This document shows positions 39,040 to 51,622 of a DNA stretch of 64,000 nt, one piece after another. Position 1 is the first letter of the stretch. Each line of letters starts with the position of its first letter. Source of the stretch: Litomosoides sigmodontis (taxonomy: Eukaryota; Nematoda; Chromadorea; Rhabditida; Onchocercidae); the NCBI GenBank assembly GCA_963070105.1, contig OY718804.1, positions 2,210,817 to 2,274,816 of the forward strand, read 5' to 3'. The notes under the pieces were generated by a model. That model was not told where the DNA came from, did not search any database, and saw only the letters and a program-made list of their open reading frames with translations. The translations under genes and the position numbers were made by a program.

Positions 39040-40440
39040 TGCATTTATTTTCAAGATTGTTGTTTGTTTGTTTAACTGCTCACTGTACATAATCAATCAT
39101 AGGCTTAGAAGCAACAAAGGGTTGGACCAGGACGTGTGTGTCTTTGGGATTTTAAGAGGTATGCCATAGTAAATACTGTGTTAAGCTATTTTCTGGCATC
39201 AAACATTAACATTTCCGGCATATTTCTTTCTTTAATAATTTTTTCCTTGTCTCTCAAAGCTAATCGAATATATCTTGTTATATTTGGTTAGTCATTTTGA
39301 TCATCTTTCCCAAAAGTTTGTATGAAAAAGGACATTTTAACGAATGCAAACCTAATTACATTCGACCCTGATATTGGCTTTTGATAATTCGAAAAACAAC
39401 TTATTCCTCCTACATTTTTCTAAGATTTTGAAAGGTTTGATCTGCTCTCGTGAAGCAAATAACGGGCTATGTCATATTCATTGATTTAGGATGTTCATAA
39501 CAATTGGATGCTTTTATCGTTTCATGGAAAGCAATAAAATGAGTCCCATGTATTTTGAACATAATATTGCATTTTACATTTGTCGTATCTAGATTGACTC
39601 ATGATTCTAGCAATCACGAAATTAAAGCCTCAACGTCTAGAGATGGACTGCAAGGTTGGGAATAAAAAGTATTTGAATTTAGTTGTTTTCTTTCACATTA
39701 ATCAAGGATACATATAATAAACATCATTGCACATGGTTTGAGAATAAGTACCTCCAAGGAAAAGTAATCCAGTAAGAGATGCAGTATTATTTTCCTTGCT
39801 GCAATTCCTTTGTACATCATCTGAAAGCATGCCTTGTTTTTGAATTTCCTAATTACTCGGGATCTTAAGAATTCACATTTGGCTCAGAGCTTTATTGAAG
39901 GCACTCGTTTTTTGGCAGATACGCAAGGCTAAAACAATAAGAGAAATTCCAAAAAACCAAACTCCACTGAATTTCAACCAGTGGAATGCACCGGGAAAGC
40001 ACATTAAAAAATATTAGGAATGAATCCTAAAGTGATGAAGACAAGACTATCTGCAATTCCAAACTAACTACGTAACTACGACTGTTCGACAAAGGTTAGT
40101 AGAGCTATCAGTAACTATGCTTAGACTTAGAAATTACTGCGTTTCACTTTTATTGGATTAACGCTCGAGACACTGCGTATGAATAATTGAAATAAGATTT
40201 TTGAATGCATAATGCATGTTCAGTATCGCTTGATCATTCGATGCCTTCATATCCCTACTGACAATGACAATTGTAATTTCTTGTTGTCCTCCGACTGATG
40301 GTGACAAAAAATTTCAAACTGTAATAAGAAAAATGAAACATGATTTTCAATTACTAGGGTCATCAGTTCCGGTGTCAATTCTTTATAGTAATATGTATTG
40401 GTAAACTTGTGTTAAGCCAGAGAACCAAAAAATGCACCAA
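39040..40440. other. Convergent intergenic region
   Basis: About 1.4 kb between the 11-mer gene (plus) and the C2-domain gene (minus). AATAAA near 39534 and 39660 are possible poly(A) signals for the plus-strand gene. No coding exon was recognised. Confidence 0.5.
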
Positions 40441-43400
40441 TCATGAATATTTTAGACGTGCCATCATTCGTTCCAATTCGGAGATGTTCTTCCTGTTAAA
40501 TTTTATGAAAATTAAAATCTACTAAAACACATTTGAAAAAAGGAAGCACGACACCACTCATTCAAAATTCCATGTTCCTTCCTAATTATTTATCAGTTAC
40601 CAGAATTACGCCCCAATAACGGTTAAAGCTATTCTGTGCATTACCTCAACTTTTCAAATATTTCCTCGCTTGTCATTTTTTGTAGTCGTGGAGATATCTC
40701 AGAAACGAACGGCCTAAGCGGTACTGGTGGTGATAAAGGAACCAATAATGGCGCGTCCATGCATGAGCCAACAGGTGGAAGAGTTTCACATGAAAGAGAG
40801 AGCTGAAAACAGCAAAGGAAACGTATACTTCACTTTTTTACTCCTGCTATAGCAAATGTAGTACTGGATAAAGACCATGCAGCACAAGTAAATTTACCTC
40901 TAATCGGAAATAAGATTTTTCCATGATTAACATCTAAAACTTAAAATATCAAGACAACACTACAACTGACAAACAAAAAGCTCTTATCAAATCCTAGGAA
41001 GTATCGCAATAATACATAAATACTTACAGTAATGAGTGGTGCCTGATCCGAAATGGATAAATCTGACATTTCGTACTCCGATTTTCCCGTGTCAGTAGGT
41101 GGCAGCTGTAGTGATATAAAACCAATTACTTTATCTGATCCAACAACACAGCGTTTCCATAATTTCACTACCAAGTTCTGACGACTTCTTGATACCTAAA
41201 CCAAGCGGAAAATTTATTACTTCCGGTCCAACTTGAAAATTCAAAATCTATATTCATTACACTTGTGGTGTAATCCAACAGATTAAAGGAATACAAGCTT
41301 GCTTCTGTTTCGCAATTTCATTACCTTAATAAAATTATAAACCATAAAAGATCAACAAACATTGAATATTTCTGTCCAGTTCCATTCTGGATGCAGCGTT
41401 CCAGCACGCACGGGAGAACTCAAAGTTCGCCCATCTTCTCCAATTACCGTCAGGTAAGTTGATGGTGCAACAGCATCACCTCTGTAAATTAAAAAAATGT
41501 ATCCATTTTCCTCAGAAAAATGACCGAAAAATGAAAAAAAAACTGAAAAGTGAGAAAAAAATAACCTGGAATTGAATGAAACAGGCAAACGACGGGCCGA
41601 ATAAACAGTTAGCTTGATTCGGTAAGACGGGCTCGTTGGACAAAGTTCACGTATTGCTGGTCGCGGAGTACTAATTTGCTGAGGAGAAGACAACGGGGTA
41701 TTTCGTGGACTACTGCCAAGATCTAGTGGTGGAGGAAATGGTCTTAGCACTAAAATATCTTTTGATTAGTTAGAATTATATTCCGAAATGTACAAAAAAC
41801 TGACCTTAAAAAAGCAGGAATGATATCACTATTAGAATATAAGTAGCAACGAGAAACTCAACTTGATCAGCGATTCTTGAAACTCGGGGAGGAGATGAGG
41901 AGAAGGCACGACGCTGTGGCAGTGGAGATGTTGGTCGACTAGAACCGTAAACTGATCCCTTTCTAGATGATGATCTTGATCTTGCACGAGTAGCAGATCC
42001 ACCTCGCGGTAAGCTACCGCTTCTCATCCACTCTAACCTTTCCATCAACAACCGTACATATGATCCAAGATCAATTTTAATCTGTAGTACTAAAGTTATG
42101 GCAATTTAATTAGTCAAGGAAACTGGACGGTGAAGTTCAGGATCAAAATTATCACTTCCTTTGAATTTCAACATGTTTCCAATGTTTTCCAACAAAAGCA
42201 TGGAATTCACTTCAGAAAATAGCGTACGATTTACTTAACCTAACAAAAATTATCCTTCCAAATAAGCAATGAAATTATGCTTAGTTTAAAAACGCACCAG
42301 AGCAGAAGCTGAAAACCCGGGACCAGTAAATAGAAAATCTCGACAGATGATAAAAGGAGGGACAACAAGTTCCTCCAAAGGCACCTCACAGCTTCCCAGT
42401 TTTTTACTCTGAAATATCCATGGATATTTGAACTGTCAAACATACACGAATGATCCGATATGTAAAATATAGCAAAAAGAAATATGAAAATGGGCATATA
42501 TTAATCGTAACAGCACAATCAATAAGATCGATGATGCAATTTGATTTTGTAAATAGTGTCAATAATCATGATACACTTAAAAAATAAATCATGATATCAA
42601 AAAAATGGATTCGTAGATGGAAATTTTTAAGAAATGAAACTTCAATTTCTTCTGATTCATCTGATGGAAGTTATTTCCGCAAAAAAAACGATTGGCTCGA
42701 AAACAAGGAACGAGCTATTTTGAATTCAACACACATCTATCAATGACTGCTGATATCAACTAAAATCGCAGAACGCGGCTAAAGTGAGTTTAAAAAAGTT
42801 AAACCAACAGAATATTTTCCGAGTGTGTTCAATTTTGCATGAACTGACAACAGTAGTGATGCTCGTTTCCATAAATTAACCAATTCTGGAACCATTCTAA
42901 TGCGCACAACGCGTTTATGTCGAAAATGAATGACATTACCAGTGAAATACTTTGCATGTATGCGCACTCTTGCTTTCAGCGAAGTAGAAGCAGAATCCAC
43001 TGATGGAAACTGATATTCCAGAATGAATCTAAAGTATAAAAATCGAGCAATCCCGAAGTCAAACTTCAATTAAGTTGTTAAAATCACCTAACTACTTGGT
43101 GCGCAGAATTTTTTTGAAATACCTGGTGACAATAAATCAAAATTGGTCAGTTTAAGCTTCAATTAGACCAATAAAACGTACATAACGAAAGAAATATTAT
43201 TTTGAAAAAAAAAGTTACCCAAATAAAGACCGTTTCCTGATCACTTCCATGATGAATTCATCTTCCTCATCCATGCAAATATCTTCCAGGTTTAATCTTA
43301 CGAATGTAATATCTCTCAAAATACGTGAGGCGTTAACATTTTGAAATTCTTCTAAAAATAAAAAAGTCAAATATCTCGCGTAATAAATACAAAAAAAATC

Positions 43401-43578
43401 AATGTAAATTCCTTTATTTTTGATTAAAAGCGCGATGATCCACTAATCCAACTGTTTTTCAGTAGCGTTTTTAACTCTTAGTAAGGAAGATGAAATTAAT
43501 TTCATATTAATAATTCAAGCGATACTTACGGTAGCTGCTGTCACGGACATATTGCGGTGTTTCATCGTAACGAGTCAT
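40441..43578 (-). CDS. C2-domain protein resembling C2CD3
   Basis: Exons: 43578-43530, 43351-43219, 43028-42809, 42408-42298, 42081 to about 41863, 41749-41566, 41481-41361, 41195-41028, 40802-40645, 40492-40441. The first C2-like block runs from DITFVRLNLEDICM and ILEYQFP through FTGNVIHFRHKRVV and LVNLWKR to LGSCEVPLEELV. This follows the order of the central C2 domain of C2CD3, a centriole distal-end protein. A linker rich in serine and arginine follows (ARSRSSSRKGSVYGSSRP). A second C2 domain begins IKLTVYSARRLP and includes HPEWNWTEIF and VIGFISLQLPP. The protein ends with a short helix (ISELERMMARLKYS). At about 400 aa it is far shorter than vertebrate C2CD3. The join after exon 5 is unresolved: the obvious donor is phase 0, but exon 6 needs phase 1. 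The C2 fold is well supported; the C2CD3 link is from remembered similarity. Confidence 0.7.
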
Positions 43579-44747
43579 TTTGGTAATACGAAATCTTCGT
43601 CGTCTATTAGTTATATTAGCTCACCAAAGTTGTGCTAGAAATCTGTTCATTTCAGTAAATCTTACACGAGATTTTATTAATTACGTTTTAACGAAACAAA
43701 TGAAAACCATGTAAAATTTAAAAATGAATTCATTTTTAAATAATGTAAGAGCGATAAATGACGCACAGAGGAATGTGAATGAAGGATGATTATGCAGGAA
43801 AATGCTGCCAATATGGAAATATACATGTAACCTGAAATTTATCCGAACAGTGGAAAATGTCCAGGCCGTGAATTACCGGAAGAGTGGGAAATGCGGTTTT
43901 AGAATTTGATATGAACGGGTAAGGCAGCATGGGGTTCACCAGTCATTTAACCTCGGGAGGTGGTTGTCCTGAGTAGTTGCTGTGGTTTGCAAAGTAAGTG
44001 TGTTTTTTTGTTTAAATCTTTCCAAACTTTGTGGCTTTTTTCAAGTCTCGAAATTTTTTGGCTTCTTCCTTTCTTCCATCACCGGTTAACGGCATGTGAG
44101 ATAAATAACACTTTTTGTTTAAATTAATTAACTACTGCAATGTTGTTGTAATGCGGATTACTTCGGTTCCTCATATTTAATGCTAAACATAGTGCGTACT
44201 ATCTAATATCGATCTATCTGCCTGGTATTTGAAGCTCGATCCCTCTTTAGACTTCTTTCTTAATAATACTGATGAACACATATTACCACTGTATTTTATT
44301 TTATAACTTATAATCCGTGGAGCTCAGTCACAGGATGAAAGCTTTTGAATTATTCACTTTATTACACTCTTCAATTTTAGTTCTAAAATTTTTTTTGCAA
44401 ACTTTTTACGCAATGTTGTTGGTAAAGCGAATTGCTGTTAAGGGATAGAAATTGATTAAGGTATGCGTAATTGCACCACATGAAGATGCGAAAAAGTTAG
44501 AATCATATAATTGTCTGTCGGAATAAATCATGTTTACAACAGGATATGTTGTGTTATTGTTTTAGAACATGAAAATTGAATGAGGAAAGTGAATTCTTTA
44601 ATTAATTTTTTTTCTTTCATTCCAGCTTAACTTTTTCACCGTTTAAATTTATATTTGTTGCATGTTGTTCGATAATTGCTCTCCACATAATTTAGGTGCA
44701 CGAAATGCACTATTACTGACAGTAAGTATGAAAATTTTGTAATGCAT
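43579..44747. other. Divergent spacer between C2 gene and MADF gene
   Basis: About 1.2 kb that should hold both promoters. No open frame or RNA gene stood out. Confidence 0.5.
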
Positions 44748-44767
44748 TACAATCTGTTTAGTTTAGT
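44748..44767 (+). promoter_or_regulatory. Probable spliced-leader acceptor for the MADF gene
   Basis: The sequence caatctgtttag ends one base before the ATG at 44768, the same arrangement as at the CD36-type gene. Confidence 0.5.
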
Positions 44768-47074
44768 ATGAAGGAAAAAGTGTTTAGAATGGAAGGAAAT
44801 TCTTTGTTTACCACCACAATTACTACCATCACCACCACCACCACCACCACCACCACCGCTGCTGCCACAATCATCAGCAAGGAACATAATCATCCTGCTT
44901 ACGCTCCTATTAAAAAAGAATATATCAGTGGCGACCGTTATAGTCCAAAAATTTCTTGCGGTTGGTGCTATGCTATTTTTTTTTAGGCTTAAGTTCTTTA
45001 GTTTAATTTGAACTTTCATCTGTTTTTTTTTATCGAACATGTAAAATTCTTTCACTTGTTTTATTAATTTTTTCATATATTACATGTATTCGCTTTGTTT
45101 TCAGGAAACTGTGATGCGGGAAATGTTGAAAGACCGAGGCGCAAATCTCGTGGTATCAATCGAGAGCGCGGGAAGGAAATGGCGAAGGTATGCTTCATTT
45201 GAAGTTTGTAGTGATTTAGTGGCATTTTGTTCTGAAAGGAAAGTTTTTGTCTGTAGAACTTGATCAAAGCATTAATTGAAGAACGGAAGGCAAGCATTCA
45301 GATGCTACGATTTTTGGATTTGTGTGGTGTTTGTACAAGTAGCAATTACACAAATTTGAAAAAGACATTTTTCTACACGATTCTATTAACACTGTTAATT
45401 TCGTTGATTACGCATGACACGTGATCGGTTGTATTATTTCCGTATGTTTACTTAGAGCACAAAATAAACCGACTAGTCATATCTAGAAGAAATGAATCCA
45501 TCCGAACGGAGAAATGAGCCTGCTGGTTTTAATGTGGCCACTTCAGTAATGCTAATTCGATCAGTTAATGTTAGGTGATAATTAAGGGTTATATAATCTT
45601 GTATGTTGTATTGATCTTCGGATTTACATCAGCTAGCTTTTCTATGTGCTTTTTAAAGATTTCTGGGAACGAATTTCAGATTTGCTATCGCATAATTTGG
45701 CAGATGTCCAAAAACCTTTCATTGCCTTGTCCATTGCCTTACTATTAATCAATATGTGTTAGTTATATAATTTAAGCAAGTCTCTTTATTTTTTGGATAT
45801 TCTCTTTTCTTGAAAAGTGTTCACTCTTAAGTGCGCTCTTTTATGCTTCCTAACTTTTGACACAATCTTTCATCGTATAAGAGCTTAGTGCTTAATTTTG
45901 CGTTATTTCTTGTTCTTCTGTTGTTTTCTTTTTGCGAATGTTTGCTTCCTTCACCTAAGAAAGGAGGATTAGTACATGCACATTCTCCTCTAATTCAAAG
46001 CCAAACAGTTGTTTCATTCGAGCTGCTTTATCAGTTTTTCCACTTATCTGATCATTAGTTTATTCGTCATTCGTCGATGTTTCCAGAAAAATATGAACTG
46101 GCCTGTAAGAGATGCTTGTGATATCAGTTCAGAAGCAATAATTTGGGCCGTTGAGTAGTTACCTTGTTTGTGGAATTTAGCATGTGAAGATTATCGTGAT
46201 AGGTTAAAAAAGCGACAGGGATGGTCTGCTGTTAGCCATGTGCTCATTCATGATTATGAAAATAAAGATCTGGTGGAACGTCAATGTATCGGTTAGTTTC
46301 AAAATTTTCATTTTGTTCGATATTTCAAGATATCTGTGTTTATAGCTCTTTTTATTTTCTAGAATTTTATCTGACAGCCTGTTATATTTCAGAAAAGGAA
46401 GTGCAAAATAAGTGGCGAAACATGCGCGATTGCTACATAAGAGATGTACAAAGAAAAAATGGTGAAATGGTAAAGTCGAGGGGCAAACGAACGCGTCAAT
46501 ATATTCGTGGCCGGATCGCTAACATTCCTGGAGAGTTTGTATGTTAGACGGCCAAGTTATACTCGTTCTTTAAAAACTAATTCCCGAAAGTCCTTATCAT
46601 TTCATTCTCGGTACTATGTTGAAGCCGTTTTCGGATTGCAAGGAGGAGGTTAATTAGGAGTGGATAAAGCAGGAGGCGTTAGTGAAAAATATGAGAATAA
46701 TCCTCGAAAAATGATATCTAGAAGGCGATGAGGATAGTGTCTTTTTTTTCTACTGTTCCGCTGTTCGAAATTTGGATCAGAAGCAAAGACTTGAATTTCG
46801 CTTAGAAGTTCTTTACGCTTTAAGGCAAATTGCTGCAAAAACGCACTCGCAACCGATGACTTTACAGCCTGAAAATTTAGATATTCACTTTAATAATTTC
46901 TCCAAATTAGCTCTAGTACTGGTAGCATCTTTTCTGGCCCAGATTTCCTTGCTCTATACTTTCAAGATGTTGAACGATCATGAATCGTTGTGGAATATAC
47001 ACCGGGAATGTTCTACCACATGGATATCATCATTAGCATCTTTTTCCTGCTCAGCAGTGGTACTTAGTAGTTAA
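44768..47074 (+). CDS. MADF-BESS domain protein with an in-frame TAG
   Basis: Exons in frame: 44768-44960, 45105-45187, 45257-45328, 46087-46291, 46393-46538; a last exon covers about 46722-47074. The N-terminus has a poly-threonine run from an ACC repeat. A basic stretch follows (RPRRKSRGINRERGKEMAK). The MADF domain starts SSEAIIWAVE, continues LPCLWNLACEDYRDRLKKR and ends KEVQNKWRNMRDCYIRDV. The last exon has a BESS-like motif (DEDSVFFFYC then LDQKQRLEFRLEVLYALRQI). MADF-BESS proteins are DNA-binding transcriptional regulators. Codon 46156-46158 is TAG, exactly at a variable position between AVE and LP. Options are a nonsense allele, readthrough, a sequencing error, or use of that TAG as a 3' splice site. 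The phase of the last exon (needs 1) does not match the previous donor (0), so a small exon or another donor is missing. Confidence 0.6.
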
Positions 47075-48184
47075 GCTCTCTTGCAAATGATGCAAAACTG
47101 CACCGGCTTAATGACGGTCGACATTCTCGTTTGTTTTCCTCCTACTGTTTGTTCTCTCTCCACCAATCTTGGATAAATCGGTATAAATTGAGCTTACGGT
47201 ATGCAAACTATGCGGATATTTCTCGATATTTTTAGCACCGCCCTTTTTGTTACTGCGTCAAATGTTTCGAAAATTAAGATATCTGAAGTTTGTTTGTCTC
47301 CAGCTATGTTCTACGTAGTGTGATTTCTCTTTGCATCTTCATCCCAGCATTTGGTCGTTTTATTTGGTTCGAATTTTAACGTTTTTTAAAGCATAGTAAC
47401 AATTTAGTTAATATTACTACTAATAAAGCCATACTTGCACGTATCTTGTTATGATTCATTTCTAGCTCTAGAATTGTAATATATGAAAACCTGCCAATCT
47501 GAGTTCACTTTTTCTGTTATTAAATAGCTGAGCTGAAATTTTTAAATATTAGCTCTTTACCTTATTTAATTACATTATCACTTTGGTCAAACTAAAGGCA
47601 AAATTTTAATTTGATAGACTAAGGCATGTGTGGTATATATTAGAAAAGAAATGAAGCTGAAATTAGATTTGTTTAGCAAGTTTTTTTGATAGGATCTAAT
47701 GGAAGTGTGTTGAATGCACGCATTCAAACTGCGCCAAAATCTTCATTGTAAATCTGTTCGGTATTGTATGTTTATCTGAAATCGAACAAAATCTCTCCTG
47801 TCGTTTGTATGGCTGGCTTAAATTATTCGAAGAATCACTCATATATTTTGCTGATTATGTTTTCCGTTATTTCAGCTCTTTTAAATGTGTTTTTTTTTGC
47901 ATCCCTTCTTCCTCACATTTGTATCCAGTTGGTTATAGGGAAATAAAAAATTGCGTACTATAAACTAAATTTTTTTTTGAATTTTGACCTTTCGCAAAAA
48001 ATTATTTACCTGTTACAAGCCGTGAGATTCAGAGAATTTTGCAACAAAATTTGGCAAATAGATCTGAATGCATCAGAGAAGTTTGGATGCTTTTAAAATG
48101 TCATATAATCGAATGACATGTGAGATATCTCGTACATGCTTTGTGGACTTTCTATCTGTGTGTCAAAATATTTACGAATTCTAG
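47075..48184. other. Intergenic or 5' region of the DUS3 gene
   Basis: About 1.1 kb between the end of the MADF frame and the first recognised DUS3 exon, both on the plus strand. The DUS3 start codon should lie here, since no in-frame ATG occurs in the first recognised exon. I could not find it. Confidence 0.4.
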
Positions 48185-51100
48185 GCACGCGCAAATGCTC
48201 GTCAACAGCTTCCGAGACTGTGTTCATCAACTATTTTGGGCAAACCATGCAAATATGCCAAGAAGTGCACATCACTACATTCTGTTGACGAATACTTAGT
48301 GGTAAAGCCGTCAGATATAGGTCCAGTGTGTTACAACTTCGATCAGCGTGGTACATGTCCATTTTCTTTTGCATGCAGGTTTGTTTTATTTACATTCTAA
48401 TTTTTATCAACATATTTTAATGATTATTCGATACGATACGACGCGATACTAGACTGTACGTTGTTATTTGTTTTCACTTGACGATGTTGATAACAGGTTT
48501 TATATCTCTAGCAGTTCTTTATTGATGGACGGGTACAGTTTGTGGCTTAAATTATTTTATGACTTATCAAATTAAGATTTGCGAATGCGCATACATCTTC
48601 TGATGGAAAGCAGCTCACCAAATCTCCATGCGCTTTATACAGGCAGACTTTAAATGCCAATTTTCTTCCGCTTCAGATTGTGTTGAGAAAACGAAATTAT
48701 GACTTTGGGAAAAGTGATCAGGTAGAGTGGGATTTTTCATTGTCAAATTTTCGTTTTCTTGACAATTTCTGGTAGTTGGTCAAAGTAGTGAGATTTGCAT
48801 TCTGCGACGACAAGTTTAGAGTTTAATGGAAGAAACAAAAAAAGGACCTCAATTCAATAAATATTTCGCTTTGAAGCTTACGTATACATATATACGGTTT
48901 TACTGTTTGTAGGCAGTTGCTGAATTATTGCAAACAACAGGTTGTATGGAACGTGAAAAATTGAAAATCGATATGCGTGTATTATCGAGGAAGTTATATT
49001 TAGCGCCATTAACAACATTAGGCAATTTACCATTTCGTCGACTTTGTGTGGATTTTGGTGCTGAGATAACATGTAGTGAAATGGGTATGTTGAAACTTGG
49101 GAACTTTGAAATTTAGTGGAATAGAAAACTTGAAAAGTTCGAAGAACAGGGGCGGAAAATCTCTGACGTAGTTTTCAGGGGTTTGTACAGCCTATCTGAG
49201 TGGCGCATCCACGGAATGGTCATTACTGAAACGTCATCCAAGCGAGAAATATTTTGGTGTCCAACTGGCAGGTGGTTATCCTGATTCGATGTCTCGCGCG
49301 GCACAGGTTATTGCTGAAAATGGACAGGTAGGCCTACATTTTATCGTGTTTTGCGTCTTCACAATGGTGTTTCAAAGCGTAATTTCACAAGCGCACTTTA
49401 AAAAATTTTATAGGTAGACTTTATCGATATTAATTGTGGATGTCCGATTGATCTAATTAATGAAAAGGGTGGAGGATGTACCTTGGCTTCGAGATCTAAT
49501 AAACTTGTTGAGGTCATGAAAGCAGTATCGAAAGTAATTGGAAATGTTCCATTGACAGTGAAATTACGGACGGGAACTAAGGTAACTGTTGGTTTTTCTG
49601 TATCAGAGTGTTAAGTTTTGTTTTAATTGGTAACATTTTGATTTTATTTACTTAAACTGAAGGAATGAGTATGGTGTCATAGGTTCCAAATATCATCAAT
49701 TCATGTTTCGCTGTTTTTTTTGTTTATAAATGCTTGTACCTGTCATTTAAATTTGTTCATGAAGAAATGCTTTTGATCTTTCCATTCCTTGAATAATTTT
49801 TTGCTGTATGAAAGTGTCGATGAGAGGTTGCCTTACCCAGTGCTATTTTTCAACTCTATACTTTTTTTTTCAGGAAAACGTTTATACCGCTCATAAAACA
49901 ATTGAAAAGATGGTGGAATGTTGTCCACCACAGTTAATCACTCTACACCCACGCTCTAAGTATCTGTTTGAAATGAATTTGCTACTTGTACAGAGAATTT
50001 GAATTTATAAGTCTCATTTAAGCATATGACTGTTGCACAATTCACGTTATTTTCGATAATTTTTTTTGTGCAAGCTGTTCAGGGCACAACGCTATACGAA
50101 GCTGGCGGACTGGTCCTATACAAGACAGTGTAGTGAAGCCAGTCAAAATCTCCCGTTTTGGGCCTGTGGTGATGTGCTTTCTTATACTGATTATCATGAG
50201 GTTAGTTACCTCAATTTCATTTTAATATGTTTCATAACTTCATAATTTATAGGCAAAAGTTGAGTGAATAGGTAAAAAATTTATGCTTTAAGTTACGTTT
50301 CTGCATCCTAGATCCTTTACCTTTCTTTGTTCATGATTTCATATAAATGTGCTAAATATTATTAGGGAGTATGTTTTTTGCCTTTGTTACAAGTTATTTC
50401 ATAATTATTTTCTGTAACGTTACGTAGATAGTTCTTCGATTTGCGTAACCAAATCTCTGATAAAATTGCCAACAACTTTTGAACGAAATGCAGTGAATAT
50501 TTTTTAGACTTAGTTTTAATTACACTGCAAGCCAGTTTTTTGTGGATAGAAAGCTTTCGGAATTGAAGAAGAAATGGGGAAAATTTTTATGAATTAAAAA
50601 AGAAATTTTTTTTCTGGAACTTTAAAGTTACTGTACATAAACTGCAATTAGAGCAAGCCTTTTAAATTTAGAGTGTTTACTTTTTGTGAGAGTTGTTGTG
50701 GTTTATTCGGTTTAGAAATTAGAAACGTATCCGGTTGATGGCGTAATGATAGGTCGTGGTGCGCTCATGAAACCATGGATCTTCACGGAAATTCAAGAAC
50801 GTAGACATTGGGATATTAGCGCCACTGAACGGCTCGATTGTGTGCAAAAGTAGGTTATATGTGATTGCAAAGTAATATTATACAGTGAGAATAAAGCAGA
50901 CAGAACAAATAGCGACGTTTTTTGGAAGCTATCTGATACTGAATTCTGCTCTCATAATTTAGATTTTGACAAGGAGTCTTTTTAAAGTGACTTCAAATTC
51001 TTTTTTATATGTTCACGTGAAATTATTTGCACTTTAGTTTGCTTTTTCATAAATTATCATTTTTGACTTTATTTCAGTTTTGTCTTTGTTAATATGATTT

Positions 51101-51622
51101 CCACTTCAGATTTGTTAATTATGGTTTGGAGCATTGGGGTAGTGATGATGAAGGAGTAGAAAAAACCCGTCGTTTTCTGCTGGAATGGCTTTCTTTTGCG
51201 CATCGTTACATTCCTGTTGGCTTGCTAGAGGTTTGTTGGATTTTGTCATTTTTTGTTTCATTAATTATTGGACGAAAGTTGAATGCGATGTATAACTGTT
51301 AGGACGAACACTTCTGTGTTGAATTTGTTTACTGATTGGTTTCTGTACATTGTACGTAATAAGGCAAACATTTCCAAAAGTATGCATTTATTTAAAAAAC
51401 ATTACAATTGTTTAGGTTGTGCCGCAGCGTATGAATGAGAGACCGCCGTTTTATCATGGGCGTTCCGATCTGGAAACACTATTGGCCAGCGATCGATCTG
51501 AAGACTGGATTAAAATTTCGGAGATGTTTTTAGGGAAGGTGCCAGAAAACTTTTTGTTCATACCGAAGCATAATGCTAATGCTTATTCAATGTCTGATAC
51601 TTCTGGTATGCGCATAGTTTAG
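48185..51622 (+). CDS. dus3: tRNA-dihydrouridine(47) synthase 3 (DUS3), 5' end missing
   Basis: Ten exons join in frame: 48185-48378, 48577-48721, 48913-49084, 49179-49327, 49414-49581, 49874-49959, 50083-50200, 50716-50849, 51110-51230, 51416-51622. They encode 428 aa. Two CCCH zinc fingers come first (C-x8-C-x5-C-x3-H then C-x8-C-x5-C-x5-H, with [16 protein letters not shown]). The flavin-binding TIM barrel begins [17 protein letters not shown]. The catalytic cysteine lies in [54 protein letters not shown] and [14 protein letters not shown] follow as in other DUS3 proteins. The enzyme reduces a uridine in the tRNA variable region using FMN and NADPH. The human usual HGRS is HPRS here. The first exon with the start codon was not found. 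Exon 2 follows an AAG acceptor. Confidence 0.95.

Noticed and set aside
44747..45076. Minus-strand frame with a poly-glycine run
   Set aside because: It is the antisense of the ACC repeat encoding poly-threonine in exon 1 of the MADF gene.
46159..46291. MADF exon starting at 46159 with TAG as its acceptor
   Set aside because: Not adopted as the main model: the upstream bases already encode a proper MADF opening (EAIIWAVE) with exact spacing, and the site lacks a pyrimidine tract. It is kept as an alternative in the findings.
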